Shown: one piece after another, positions 13,191 through 25,321 of the stretch | Layout: the number at the start of each line of letters is the position of its first letter | Position numbering within the stretch: position 1 is the first letter of the stretch | Source: Fennellomyces sp. T-0311 | Taxonomy: Eukaryota; Mucoromycota; Mucoromycetes; Mucorales; Lichtheimiaceae | Direction of reading: 5' to 3' | Length of the DNA: 64,000 nucleotides | Assembly: GCA_025266875.1 (NCBI GenBank) | Contig: JALLLT010000026.1 | Coordinates: 248,001-312,000, forward strand | Translations under genes and position numbers: made by a program | Notes under the pieces: generated by a model | Told to the model about the DNA's origin: nothing | The model's database searches: none | The model's input: the letters and a program-made list of their open reading frames with translations, nothing else

Positions 13191-14640
13191 GAAAACAAAG
13201 CACTTCTTGGTAGACGTGGCAGATAAATGAAACTGAAAGATTCAACTGGTGCCGTGCGTATATATGTATTAATATAACTGACTTTTTGAGCAACAAAGTA
13301 TCCGGTCATCCCTCTTGGATTTTACATGTAAAATGTTATCTATATAATTTGCATTGATCTACTCGCTGGTGGCGGCAATAACCATTGTAACGGTAAAATT
13401 TTCACTAACGCCAGATTAGAGAGTGGAGTGCTTATAAAAGCATCTTGCTTTCGTGTTCTGTACTTTTATAACTCTTGCCCATCATCTCGTCTCCTACGTA
13501 ATCACTTGGGCAGATATAGCTTTGCTCCATGTGTACCTGAGAACCTAGTAACGCGGACAATGTCATTGAGCAAAGGACATTTTTTCTACTAATAACACTT
13601 ACCTCACATTGCACAGGAAGCGATTCTGGTCACTTGAGGAAATGTAATTGATAGCCACGTTTTCCTGCTCTACACTTTCGTATGACAATGCAGGCTTTAT
13701 TTGCTAAAAAAAAATACATTCTAGCCAGAAAAAGTGCAGTAGATACTGACACCACGATGGTTTTAATGATCATATAATCTTATTTACATACTCAGGAACG
13801 AAAACTCACGCATATATATTTAATAATGAACGCCATAGTCGATTCAGTGCCCATTAGGAGTGATATCTATTCCTACCTTGGCTATTCCCGCGAAGTTGGA
13901 AGCGACGGATTAACCCAATAACTGACAGTATTAGCAATTTGAGCGCTTTCCTGGGCTGCATACGTCGGTATTATATCCTTGACATACCATAGGATCTTAC
14001 GATGCTGTATGCTGCATTGGAGCTACAGTAGCTACGGCCGAAGCAAGTAGTAGGACTGTAAGAATACGTACGAGCAGTTACTGAAGCTTGCATTGTCGTC
14101 AATCGAGAACGGTAACTTTTCCCGAATCCCTTTATATACCGACTTTAGATTAACATTGGCCGGATACGCCACAGCTCCTAGTTTCTGTAAACTCTTCTTC
14201 TTGAAACCTCACGCGCTATGTGCTGCTATGTACACGTCTTTCAAGAAAGTGGTTATGGTTCATTTTCTTTTAAAGTGTCGCGATGTTTGGGCCTGAAAAC
14301 AGAGCGGGACTACACAGTTCCGGTTAATGGATGCAATGCTTTTATTTGAAACGACTTTGCATCGATATATGTGGTAGAAGATCGACATGCTTCCATGTAC
14401 TTTTCTTTTAAAATGTACGAATGTCCCGAATTTTCCAATGTTTCCTCGGTAAAGATGGTAAAAATAGAAGAGCTGGGTATGGCTGATATTAGTATGTATA
14501 CGGTTTTACCTACTATGTGCCTGAGGTCTGTAGTCCCCATACCTTCCCTCGGGTACTAAGCTTCACCGACGCATCACCTAAAGAATCGTGAATTTCGGGG
14601 CGAACTTCCGCTTGAACTCTCTTTTTTTAACGCAGCTGAC
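13191..14640. other. intergenic region between Fanzor and the NARG2-like gene
   Basis: About 1.45 kb of AT-rich sequence with only short, unsupported open frames on both strands. No family resemblance, tRNA or rRNA is visible. If the Fanzor belongs to a transposon, its right end should lie here, but I found no terminal repeat that pairs with the left flank. Confidence 0.55.
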
Positions 14641-17118
14641 ATGGATGTCAATCAAGAAAAGCGAGATCGCGAAGATCCTGAGCAAATTACACCAAAACGC
14701 CAACGCACGTCCACAAATGAAGATCAAACAATAGAAGATCGTTCACCATTGGGAGAATCAATGGAAACAAGCAAGACAATCGAAGACGACGACGATTCTT
14801 CTAGGTAAAAACTAGACACACTTAACAAAACGTCTGTACTTTTTATTCTGACCTTTTTTTTTTAAAAAAAAAAACAGTGATAGCGATACGGAGAGCTCGA
14901 GTTCGGGATCTAGTTCAAGTTCAAGCGGCAGCGACGACTTTGCGGAACAACTGGATAACGCGCTTCACATGTCATCGCAAATGGAACGAGAAGAAACGAC
15001 AGTAGAGGAAATTGTTGCAGACGAGCCAACGGGCGCTTCTGGGGATGAATCGACGACACAACCTGACATAGAAGAAATTGCTGCGGATGAATGGATGCGG
15101 CCTGATGTAGAGGAGATCGCTCCAGATGAAGCGGCAGACGAGGAGCAACCAAAGAAAAGTCTGGTGGATGAGAGCATTCGAGGTCCATCATCAGATGGAT
15201 TCTTTTTCACCCGAGAAGCATACGAAGCATATTCTACCGACTCGATCGACAGCATGGTAAATCGGCATATCCAATGGATCCAGCAACACAGAGCAGAAAC
15301 GGAATTGGCATACAAACGATACTTTCATCCAACTTTTGAATCCAGTACATCACCACCAGCAAAAAGTCCTTCAAGTCCTGTTAGAGCCCAAGTTGCACGA
15401 ACCATATCAGCATCTTCTTCATCTTCACCTGCTCCATCATCCCCTGCTTCAGGTGTTTCGAATCCACCCGACGTCCTTGACAGCTTGTTGAATACGATCC
15501 ACAGCGAAAAACCAAAACGGCAATCTGTTCCCTCCGATATTGCGGCTGCTGCCGTATCATTATCCCAACCCGTCCAAGAAGAAGCAATCATTCTCGGTGA
15601 CTATGTGAAAGACATTTATCAAGTACATACTCGCGCTACTTTTGATGAATTGGTTACTGATCAAGTACCGTTAGGCATTATGCGATCTGGATCGCAAGCG
15701 GATTCAACAATACCCGGTATGTAGGCATGGGAACGATTGCATATCGAGTAACCAACAAATATGTCGTCATAGAGGTACTATGCGCATCGCGGTCACTTGA
15801 AGCCACCGGTTTTTGGGAAAGTGCAGGCGCTGAAGCATGGCAAAAACATTGCTGCTCATGTAAGGGGCTGGATGGATTTCATGTACGGCTTGCTGATGGA
15901 TTTATGCTAGGGTAAAATTGCCTATTGCGCAATCGAGGGTGCATATCCTGAAAAACTGGACATGAGAAAAAACTTCATCCAAACAGACCCAAACACGGAC
16001 GATCACTATCGGAAAAAGGTAAATAATAGCCAACTCTAGAATATGGGTTCAACGGATGACATAAATATTTAGTTGCCAGTTGCGCTAAGCCAAGATCCAG
16101 TCATTGAGCCGGTTGTCAAGAGCGAACGGCCACATATCGTAACCACACTCGATACCCTAGTCAAAATCATGGAGATTCCAAATGACTTGTCGGTGCAAAT
16201 TGAGATCCCGGTCATTGTAAAGGAACAGAACGATGGTACTTGTCAAAATACTGACGGGATAGCAACGTGTTCTCACTTTCTGTAAATAGGCAGCAAGACT
16301 GTATATTTGGACCCTCCTCTACTGAGCAACGATACGAGCGCACACGATCAAAACCAGGTGGTGTACGACTTGGCGTTCAAGAGCCATCGACTGGAATGGA
16401 ACACACGTCATACTCAAGGCGGTGATAGTGAAGAAGTTGAAAATCCGTACGAAGATGAGCACTTGCGTTACGGTTTATGGCTGTTTGGCGATATGCCGAT
16501 ACTGGTTCGTCATCAAGTGGATGGTTTACTAAAAGTAAAAGAAAAAATCGCTTGTCCATACGTATTTCCAAATGTTTAACATACAGAAATAGGGTATCAG
16601 TAACGCCAATTGTCAAGTCTTCTTGAAAACAAAAGTCAGCTACAAGAATATACCTGACCAAGACGCGAGAATGGCAAATTTGACGCGCGCACGGTATTGG
16701 ATACAATCGTATCTTACCGGCCATGGCAAAATCCTGGAAGGACGCGTCGATGTAAATACGAATCAAGTCACTGGCGCGACGCTGTTTCACATGAGAGACA
16801 TCATGAAGGAACACTGGTAACGTTCGCTTGTTTCCTCACCACGTAACATTGAGTTGATCCAGTAACTTTTTCAAAGGACGCCATCGAAAGAAAGCGAGTT
16901 CACAAGACAGTTGTTCCAGGAGTTGCATGGGTACACATCAGTCTTTTTAACATGTCGAAACGAGTCTGACGAATGATTCTCTTCCTAGGTCGTTGAAGCC
17001 TGGAAGCTATCTGCTTCACAAGACCAGCGCTTCGCAACAAACATCCATCCTGCAAAGTGTCGGCCAAGACGCCTCCGAATATGATCTATATAGCGCTCAT
17101 GGGATCAACTCGTCTTAG
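14641..17118 (+). CDS. NARG2/ICE2 C-terminal domain protein (little elongation complex subunit 2-like)
   Basis: Nine exons: 14641-14804, 14878-15720, 15775-15859, 15911-16018, 16073-16235, 16290-16534, 16593-16816, 16877-16930, 16989-17118. The N-terminal half is acidic and Ser-rich, with repeated EEIAADE-like blocks. The C-terminal half resembles the NARG2/ICE2 C-terminal domain: a LWLFGDMPILVRHQVDG block, then VFLKTKVSY, a helical REW-like segment (ARYWIQSYLTG), a segment on Asn-Thr-Gln and LKPGSYLLHKTS near the end. In animals this domain belongs to the little elongation complex, which drives snRNA gene transcription with ELL. The exon 2/3 junction (donor GTAGGC) was chosen to keep the frame and is the weakest. 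The family assignment comes from motif memory, not a search. Confidence 0.6.
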
Positions 17119-17195
17119 CTTTGTATAAACATGTTTATGTAAAAAAAGGGCACTATATAAGGTTGTAATTTACAGAGGAGTTGCACCAAACGCAA

Positions 17196-19604
17196 CTATT
17201 TCGTCTTTTTACTTTCTTCGGCACTACCCTCGTCCTTCTTATCTCCCACCTTTTCCTCCGCACCCTCGCCAACCTGTCCATACTCGTTGGCACGAGTAGG
17301 ATCCACCTTGTACTTGTATCGCTGGTAAAGATACACAAAGAATACGACATCGTCACGGAGACACGCCAGTCGATGCAGAGTAGGCATTTTGATGACAAAT
17401 GCAAACAAATCATCTATGCACTGCGTTAGTGTTTTCCACGAAAGCAAGCCTACCACTTACCAATAAAGGTGTTGAGAGACTTGTACATCAGCGTTCTCCA
17501 AGGCATATGCGCAACGCTCTTGAGACGATAGTTGATATACAATTGCGGCATCATGGTGATGAAACCAAACATGTAGACGAATTCGACCAAGGTCTTGAGG
17601 ACATAGGAATACCAGCTCTTGTGTTCGTCGTACAAAAGCGAGTAAACGGCGTAACCGGCCAACAGCGGATATGCGATCCAACCGAGGTATTTGAAAGCAA
17701 TGGCATCGTACTCGGCCGTCTCATCTTCAGTTTCCGATGTTTCGACAGTTTGGGTACCAATCGAAGGTAATAGTTTTCCGGGCGTCCACACCAATTCGTA
17801 CTTGAGAGCCTTGAATACCTTCCAGACTTCAATCACCAAACCAATACCCTGACTCATCAAGATCATCCATGACGTTTCCTGGTTGTTGTCCATCAAGTAA
17901 AGGAAAATGACGATCTGGAAAAAGATGTTGGTGATCAAACTGCGGACCGATACACCCGTGCTATTGTTCTTTTTCTTCCAGAACGCAATATCTTTTTTTT
18001 AAAGAAAAAAAGGGGTTAGACTTTGTGTTTCTTTTTAATGGAGACAAGGGCTTACCGTTCTTAAATGCGAGGAATTCGAATGCGCTGTGCAGTAGACTCA
18101 CAGCAGCAGTGGTGGCAAGAAGAATTGGGTTGGTTTCCATAAGCATACGCTTGAGTTCATCCATTTCAGAAGAAGACATGCCACCCATCGCACTGTTTGC
18201 CTGTTGTTTCATCGAATCGTCAAACATGGCGTACATATTGAACTTCCACATCGTCAATGGCTCCAGATGGATCGTCAGGGGCAGCACGCTATTGTTGTCA
18301 CGGTAACCAATGAGTATCCAATCCACACCGTATTCCCCTCCTTAATTTCGCTTACCTCACGGTATCGTTGATGGGATAAGCGTTCGAGCGCAGGTGCCAG
18401 AATTCGTTGGGATAGATGATAGGTCGATAGAACCCAATCTTGCCGGTAGCATCGCGGTGAAGACCGGTATTGAATGGAATATCTGTAGATAATCGTTCAA
18501 TGGGTATGAAGAAACGAACAATGACGACATACATTTGAGTGTTGCGGGTTGCATGGCGTTTTTGGCAATTGGACTCTTGGGATCGTTGATGATCGACACG
18601 GTCATATTTTCATGCCAGTAGGCCACCAGAGGTGCACGACGAGTCCAGTTTCCGAGCAATCCGGCGAAATCCTTTGATCCTTCTTCCGCAACCTGTTCCC
18701 GAACATGAATATACCGATCTCACGCACGCTCACACCGTCTTACTTGTTCAACTTGCTCTTCCTCCTGAACTTCCTCAGTCTCAGGCTCCTCATCACTTTC
18801 GCGCTGCAGCAGATTCTTCTGCTTCACCTGCGTCTTTTTGGGATAGAACTTGGTCAAGACTGGGTCACAACGGTCAGAATAGGAAGTGAATGGCGTCATG
18901 GCACTTACGATGGCGATAGTAAACGAGCGAATCCGGAGAAAAGCCCGGAGCGTCGGGATTAATGGGAGCACCCCCTTTGGTTACAAAGATATGTGCATAC
19001 AAGCTGCCGTTATGTTGCAAGTTCTAATCCGGTCAATCAGTTAAACCATGCATTATGTGATCCAGCGTGTCACATACCGGCGTTGTTGGGATTTCGATAT
19101 GTTGCTCGCGGCTTTCGACGGCATCCAAGTGGATATCTGTGGTCTTCCACGACGGTTTGGCGTTGTAGTCAACGAAATACTCGTTCTCGGACACGTAGAC
19201 GTTCAGATCGACAGGGATGCTGTTGGGCCAGAGAGGTACGGCGGAGGTGGGAAGACGGCTGGTGGGGATCTGGGGTGGGTACGGGTTGTGATAGACACCG
19301 GCGGGAAGAATAGGGAAGTATTCGACTTGTGTGCTGGTGTCTTCCACAGGTTGCTCGGCTGACTCTGGGCTAACTTGGACTTGCTGTTGCGGTACTGCAT
19401 CCTTCTTCTGACCTGCTTACGGTGTTCAGTGCGTTTCAACACACACACACACACACACACACAAAAAGAACTTCATTTACCCATAAAGTACTGCATGGCC
19501 AGCCACATTAAAAAGGTTCGAAAAATGACACCACCATACTTGGAAAGAACGCCTTCGTTGCGTTGCTCTTGCGCAGGCGGATGGGTGGGAGCAGCGTCCG
19601 GCAT
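17196..19604 (-). CDS. CLPTM1 family multi-pass membrane protein
   Basis: Starts MPDAAPTHPPAQEQ at 19604 and ends after a Lys-rich tail (EESKKTK) at 17196. Several short introns interrupt it, for example around 19437-19540, 18970-19080, 18480-18545, 18310-18360, 18000-18055 and 17410-17455. The diagnostic CLPTM1 block is AFVIKMPTLHRLACLRDDV followed by VFFVYLYQR and a conserved Asn-Glu-(Tyr/Phe)-Gly. Other family segments are NLQHNGSLYAH, a lumenal beta-rich domain, ATTAAVSLLHSAFEFLAFKN and four to five hydrophobic helices in the second half. Animal CLPTM1 and CLPTM1L are ER/plasma membrane proteins affecting receptor trafficking and lipid scrambling. The acidic linker (DEEPETEEVQEEEQ) is low complexity. 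An AC dinucleotide tract lies in the first intron. Confidence 0.92.
19440..19462. repeat. (AC)n microsatellite in CLPTM1 intron 1
   Basis: An uninterrupted AC dinucleotide run of about 11 units sits within the first intron of the CLPTM1 gene, next to its splice donor. Confidence 0.9.
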
Positions 19605-19793
19605 CGTGAAAAAGTGATGCGCGGGTTAAAGAAAGCTTTGGTGGAAAACAAAAAGATGCGCGTGTGTGTGTGAGGGGTGTTTTAAAAAGGCCACGATCAA
19701 GGATCCGTGTAACGTCGAATCGAAACACGACACATCAAAGGGAAACTTTATTTGATGAAAAAAAAAAGAGAGCGCACACATACAACAAGCGTT

Positions 19794-22375
19794 TTATCGT
19801 CGTTCGCGTCTTTTACTTCTGTCTCGGCTTCTATCCTTTTCCCTCTCCCTCTCCCGGTCCCGGTCCCGGTCACGCTCGCGGCTTCGATATCTGGATGAAT
19901 GGTGTCGCGAACTACGATGGGAGCGGCGCTCTCTGTGCGATCGAGGAGATGTTGGTAAGCGCTCTTCTGTTTGGTTAACTGCTGCTGACCTGGATTTGGA
20001 TGGGGAACGAGAGCGACTGGCTCGGCGTTTGCTTTTGCTGGGTGATCTGGAACGGGAACGACTTGCGCGACGACGATACTCTTCTCGTCGAGTGGGCGAT
20101 CGAGAGCGTGAAGGTGATCGAGACGATCGTCTGTGGTGTCTGGAGCTGCTACTACGATATCTGTTTTGATGCGCATACCTCTCTCGTTCAGCTCTTGGAG
20201 CTGTAGGAATCGCTTCATCCGGCCCTGCCATGTCAACTCCCTTTTGTTCCGTGGACAACTCTTCTTCGTCTCGTTTATTATCGCCGTCCGTGCTCCGTCG
20301 TCTTCCAGGTGTTGTGAATGGTTTGCCTCCGCGTCCTCTTCCTCGTCCACCGCCACCAAATCCACCGCGTGGATTGAATCCACCCATAGGCCCTCCTCCG
20401 CCACCAAACTGCATCATGTCTTGTGGGGGCATGCCAGGAAACGGTCCTCCCCACATCTCCTCGGGTGCGCCAGGAAATCCACCAGGGAAACCACCTGGAT
20501 TCATGAAGGGTGGTCGAGGCATGCCAGTTCCACCAGGCCCACTCATTGCCATATCCATCTCTCCTCCAAAGTCAGGTCCCATGCCTATATTTAAACAAAA
20601 AAGCTTTACTCCTTTGTTGCCCAAACATTGCCTGCTGTTGTTTACCTTCGCCCATGCCAAAGCCCCAGTTATCGGCTCCCATTCGCATTTGCATCATGGC
20701 TGCTGCGGCTGCGGGATTCATTCCAGGCGGCATGCCCATCATCCAGCCCATGTCATTGGGAGGACCACCCATCATCATACCGTTGCCACCAAACTGTGGA
20801 CCTCCCATAGTCTCCGGCATTCCTCCTTCGTGTTTCTGCTTACGAGGTGTGCGTTCTTCGGACTCAAATACTTGGATAGGCAATCCGCCTTTATTGTTGC
20901 CATGGACCATGGATCTAGGCTGCATGAATTTGTCAATATCTGGAGTCGCATAGCAACTTGTAAACATACATCATTATCGGTGACCATGGGTTCATCTTTG
21001 ATAGGTTGTTGTTGTTGTTGTTGTTGTTGTTGCCTGTCCTCGGCGGGTTCCTCAGCTGGTTGCACATTGGCCGCTTCGGCTGCTGCAGCTTCGGCTTCCT
21101 TGTCGCTCTGCTCCTGATATGCTTGGATGGTGTTTCTTAATGATCGATTGGGAATCACTTGGCTTGATCTAACGTCTTCTTTATTACAGACCGGGCATTT
21201 GCTGGTCTCGTCCAGTTTCGTTGTGATGCCTAGCATAAGGAAACAGTATGAGATATGCATGAAGGACAATTGGTTTTTCCCATCACAAATCACAACGTAG
21301 AAAAAAAGCAGAGTCCATATTCCCCAATCTCTCTCTCTCTCTTTCTTTCATTTTGATGAGTTGTCCAACTGCTGCGACTGCCAAGCAGTTTTTCTCCGGG
21401 GCAAGGATGCGGCAAAGTACTTTCACATTCGCCCGAGAGGGGCAATTGACCAGAGAACAAACAAGGAATTGTGACGCCCTTCGACTTGCGCGCCGCATTC
21501 AAAGGTATTGATCGCTCAGATATACATATACAAAACGGATATACTAGCAGTCGCAGCAGAGCACAACCCCGCCAGCGCATACGAAGAAGCAAATACAATA
21601 ATACTTTCAAAATAGCGTCATACGTACACTCTTTACAAAACGACTTGCCACAGCATGGTACCAGGACCGCATCCTTCATCAGTTTCCCACAGATACGACA
21701 CGTCAATTCGCTTGGTTTTTGCTTTGCCGACGATGCATCATGTTGCTGTGCTTGTTGACTATCATCACAGCGTCAGTCTTTGCTTGCATGCAGCTGATTG
21801 CAAGAAATATACCTTCCGTTCATGTCTGGCCTTGGTACAAACTGACCCTTTGGGACATTTGGACAGTAGTAAATCCAGTGGCCTGGAGTGTTGCGCGTTT
21901 AGAAAAAAAAGAGTGCTCAAGCATCGGTGGTCCTTATTACCTGGTTGTCTGCACTTGAAACACACATAGCCTACAGGTGGTTTTTGAGTTTCTGGAGGTA
22001 TATTGGACTGACCCATGGCCTGTCTCGGCTGATGCATTTGTTGCATTTGTTGCTGCATCATCATTTGTTGAAATTGAAGTTGAGGGTTCAGCATGGCGAA
22101 ATTCATCATTGGATTGAACCCAGGTGGCGCGTTCATCATTGGATTTGGAAACGGTTGTGGCGATCGCATATGTTGCTTAGGGCTCGCGTTGCTGTTACTT
22201 TTTGATCCGTAAAAGCGTCAAAAAATCAGTAACCTTGGTTCACTCAATCAACGGGATCCTTGCTCACCTTGGAAGTTGATCCTGCTGCTCATCCCATTGA
22301 TCAGAGCTTTGTTGCAGCATTGCCTGGATCCTTTCTTCCTCGCTCTTTGAATCGTGCTCAGACATTTGCGAAAGA
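19794..22375 (-). CDS. Mpe1/RBBP6-like zinc-knuckle and RING protein without DWNN domain
   Basis: Mpe1/RBBP6 is a subunit of the mRNA cleavage and polyadenylation machinery and a RING ubiquitin ligase. The protein starts MSEHDSKSEEERIQAM, a segment matching the linker that follows the DWNN ubiquitin-like domain in relatives. Next come a Met/Gln/Pro-rich stretch, a CCHC knuckle (GYVCFKCRQPGHWIYYC) and a RING/U-box (TCRICGKLM, PCCGKSFCKEC, KCPVCNKEDV). After these lie a poly-Gln run, a Gly/Met-rich region and a long Arg-Ser/Arg-Asp tail. Introns include 22199-22267, 21230-21627 (398 bp, inside the RING codon for Cys), 20920-20969 (50 bp) and one near 20586-20646. No DWNN domain is encoded upstream within 250 bp. 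The RS tail suits nuclear speckle or RNA-processing localisation. Confidence 0.85.
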
Positions 22376-22985
22376 AGCTGTAAAAGTAACTTGAAAAACG
22401 ACGAATGCCTGTTTTTTAGGGGCGGGGTTTTTTTTTCCAAGCTGCGCATATGTACATAGCTGAAAATGTTTCCGCTCTCACACTCACACGAAAAGCTCCA
22501 AGTCAATAGCTATCTCTCTCTCCCCGTGAAGTTCAGAAATAAAGTGAGCAGTATTGAATGCATTTATGAAGAAGTCAAAGTGTATTTCCAGACATAGACG
22601 AAAAGCGCGTGACGCGTCTAATAATAAACGACAATTATAAGGAAATGATAATACCTAGGCGGTGACTCGCTATTCATTGACTCAAACAGTGAAGTCCGTC
22701 ACCACGCATACTTCTGGTGAATGCGGTAAACAAAATTTGCAATATCATTATCATATATTTGGGTCAAAGACACGATGATCTGTTGTTAAAAGTAATCAAA
22801 AAATATCAGTAGATGATTAGGAATATGTCAATAACTCATACCTTGAATATGGCCATAGCTTCCATGGTGCTACCAATACTAAATGAAAACGCAAATTTCG
22901 TGACCATAATCAGAGGGTTTATGTCATCAGCTGCTATACATATGTGAGAATTACCTGACTATATACTGTTACGTGGGTTGCATAA
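22376..22985. other. intergenic region upstream of the Mpe1-like gene
   Basis: No convincing gene. On the minus strand two exon-like pieces (about 22900-22848 and 22786-22710) can be joined into a short frame ending in TGG TGA. This may be the tail of a decayed gene, but there is no recognisable family. Confidence 0.4.
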
Positions 22986-23904
22986 TTTCACAGCAAATGT
23001 CGGAATCTTGCCAGACACCTACCGCACAAGTCCCTGGATTATTACTATGACAATTACTATATGGAACCATCAAGTTAGACACCTTACTGAGATATTTATT
23101 ATAAGGAAGTATCACGGCAGTCGATTTACTGTAATAAATACCAGAAATAGCTACAGCAAATTGATATTGTCAACTATATGACCCTACTCTCATTTGCATA
23201 CTTCTACACCATCACTATTATGTATTTTGGATCCCTCCATTATATTACTATGTGTATTTAATTGTTATTATGTATAAGTATCATATTGCTCCCATCTGTT
23301 TAAGCAGCATGAATCTGCTCCTGCCCCTGAATCTATGTACGTGTGTGCGCTGCATTCGGATTTCTAATTAGCGATTGGACTTCGGTATGGGCCACACTTA
23401 CCGATCAAGATTATCTCACATTATAGCATCCCGGTCGTCTATGGAAGAGCAATCAAGCGCCAATCACATACGAATTATATACACAATAAGGTTGCCAATA
23501 CAGTGTATCCTTACGCGGGTGGAACGTCCAAAACTGAGATAAAAGCAGGGATGAGGAAAAAGCGAGGCAAAGAAGATATCAATATCGAGCAGATAGTGTG
23601 CTTAAGCCGAGGAAAAGCGCGAGAGTGAGGAAAAAGTGGTGGCTCATTGCATGGCCATTTGTATCTGTTACCGTAATTTAAAGTCACAACTTTTGAATGT
23701 TAATATATAACTGCATTAATGCTTTACTTATAGAAGGCGGTGTACTAAGCTGCTGCATGTGGCAGCCATCTGTAGTATTTATTACACTAATTTTACTTCC
23801 GTGGTTTTTACTTGTGACAATGATTCTATATAGTAACTGTCATAGGAAAAAACCGGGGACTTTTGTGATAGGTGTCTGGCAAGATTCCGACATTTGCTGT
23901 GAAA
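22986..23904. mobile_element. 919-bp element with perfect 36-bp terminal inverted repeats (MITE-like)
   Basis: The left end, starting TTTCACAGCAAATGTCGGAA (22986-23021), is the exact reverse complement of 23869-23904. Weaker inverted similarity continues inward for about 150 bp on each side, for example ATATAGTAATTGTCATAG against ATATAGTAACTGTCATAG. The interior has no transposase-sized frame, so it looks non-autonomous. No clear target-site duplication was found directly outside the 36-bp repeats. Confidence 0.7.
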
Positions 23905-25321
23905 AGCTACTGTGATATTGTGATGAAAGATCGGTAAGTGAACACTCATAACTGTGGTATCGCTTAAGGAGAAAAGGCTTTCAAAGGAGGAGACCAGAGA
24001 TAAGATGATTTTTATTGAGGAAAACAACTCTCTATCTATACTAATGATGAATCGGGACCGAGAAGATGAATACTTTTATCTAATAGCCAAAGATCCATGT
24101 TATTTCCGAGTCTCTAATAACCTTGCCGTCTAATGTCAATGAGGCAGAAGGTTATACAGAGCTTTAGTTAACGGAGTTGCCCTGCATGATCGGTAAAGCT
24201 GGAGCAAGATTGCACACGCAAGCAAATAAGGCAATCCATCACTGTACTGTTGGTGATGTCGCAATAACAAAAAAGGGTTTCTCCGCTACCCATCACTTTA
24301 ACGACCATAGAGACCACATCAATAACCCAAAAAAAAACCACATCCAACACTCCCTCTTAAGTGTCCTGGTGATGACTGGCAATCATCACCCTCCCAATTC
24401 TGACAACCGCTGTTACGACGTTTCTGGTTCTCAAGCAAGGCTGGTAATTGTTGTAACACTACTTCCTAATTAGTTAAGGTCAAATAATTGCCAAAGACCA
24501 GATATGCGTCAAAGTCCAAACACTTGCCAAGTTCCAGGTACATTCCGATATCCTGATTGATCCAAACCTATATTTTTTATAAATCCAGATATAAGAGAGT
24601 ATCTAGATTAGATAAGTGTCTAAGAAAAGGTATAAATAGCGCGTGTCAACTGCTTACAAAGCTTAGTTCTTCCCTTCATAATGTTTTTCGATATGTAAAA
24701 TTCTTTTTGTCTTAGATATTTCTGTCCTATCTCATCGAGAATCGACAAATTGATAACTTCTTTCTAGGTTGTTACTGCCGTTTGGCAACGAAAATAAGAC
24801 CAATTCTTGAAGAGCTCCTGCGTTTACTAACACCAACTTTTATATGGAATCTTGATAATAAATACCTAAGACAACTCGTTACTGTCTGTTTTTAGTTGTA
24901 TCTAAACCAAACAAGAACCGACACAACACTGCAGAACATGGGTTGAGGTCATTCGTAACAAAACATTATCTTCTTCAAAGAGGAAAATTTTGAACAACCC
25001 CGTTGCATGCAACAAGCCGAAGCCATTCTGTCTCGCGCATTTAATGCTGATGCCGCTCTCTTCGATTTTGGGACAGACCTCCCCAATAAGCCTACAGCAT
25101 ACCGTCTCATTAAATTCTTGGACCCTGGCTTGGGAGCTAGAGCCACCTCCATAGAACGTAGCCCCCGTAGTTTACTCATCGAAGCTGACTATCACGATGC
25201 TGACACACCCCACGCAACTGAGTTTTTCCCGATTTGTCACCATTTTGCTTAAACAACCTCTTTGCTCGCTCCAGTAGCCACGCTTAAATAACCAGCATTC
25301 CATTTTCTACTTTGTAACCAA
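23905..25321. other. repeat-rich intergenic region with one short coding-like fragment
   Basis: Mostly AT-rich and non-coding. A plus-strand frame at 25007-25252 (81 codons) begins MQQAEAILSRAFNADAALF and contains IKFLDPGLGARA. Its composition looks protein-like and may be a fragment of a repeated element, but I cannot name it. A TATAAATAG box lies at about 24631. Confidence 0.35.

Noticed and set aside
15325..15591. Long minus-strand frames opposite the NARG2-like gene, and similar shadows opposite SART1, PHD and WD40 genes
   Set aside because: They mirror low-complexity Ser/Glu/Asp codons of the real genes.
20920..20969. Apparent frameshift or 26-nt micro-intron in the Mpe1-like gene
   Set aside because: A normal 50-bp intron with GTATGT donor and CATGCAG acceptor restores the frame.
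22710..22940. Minus-strand exon-like pieces ending HQKYAW
   Set aside because: Splice sites look plausible but the fragment is short, family unknown and no upstream exons were found.
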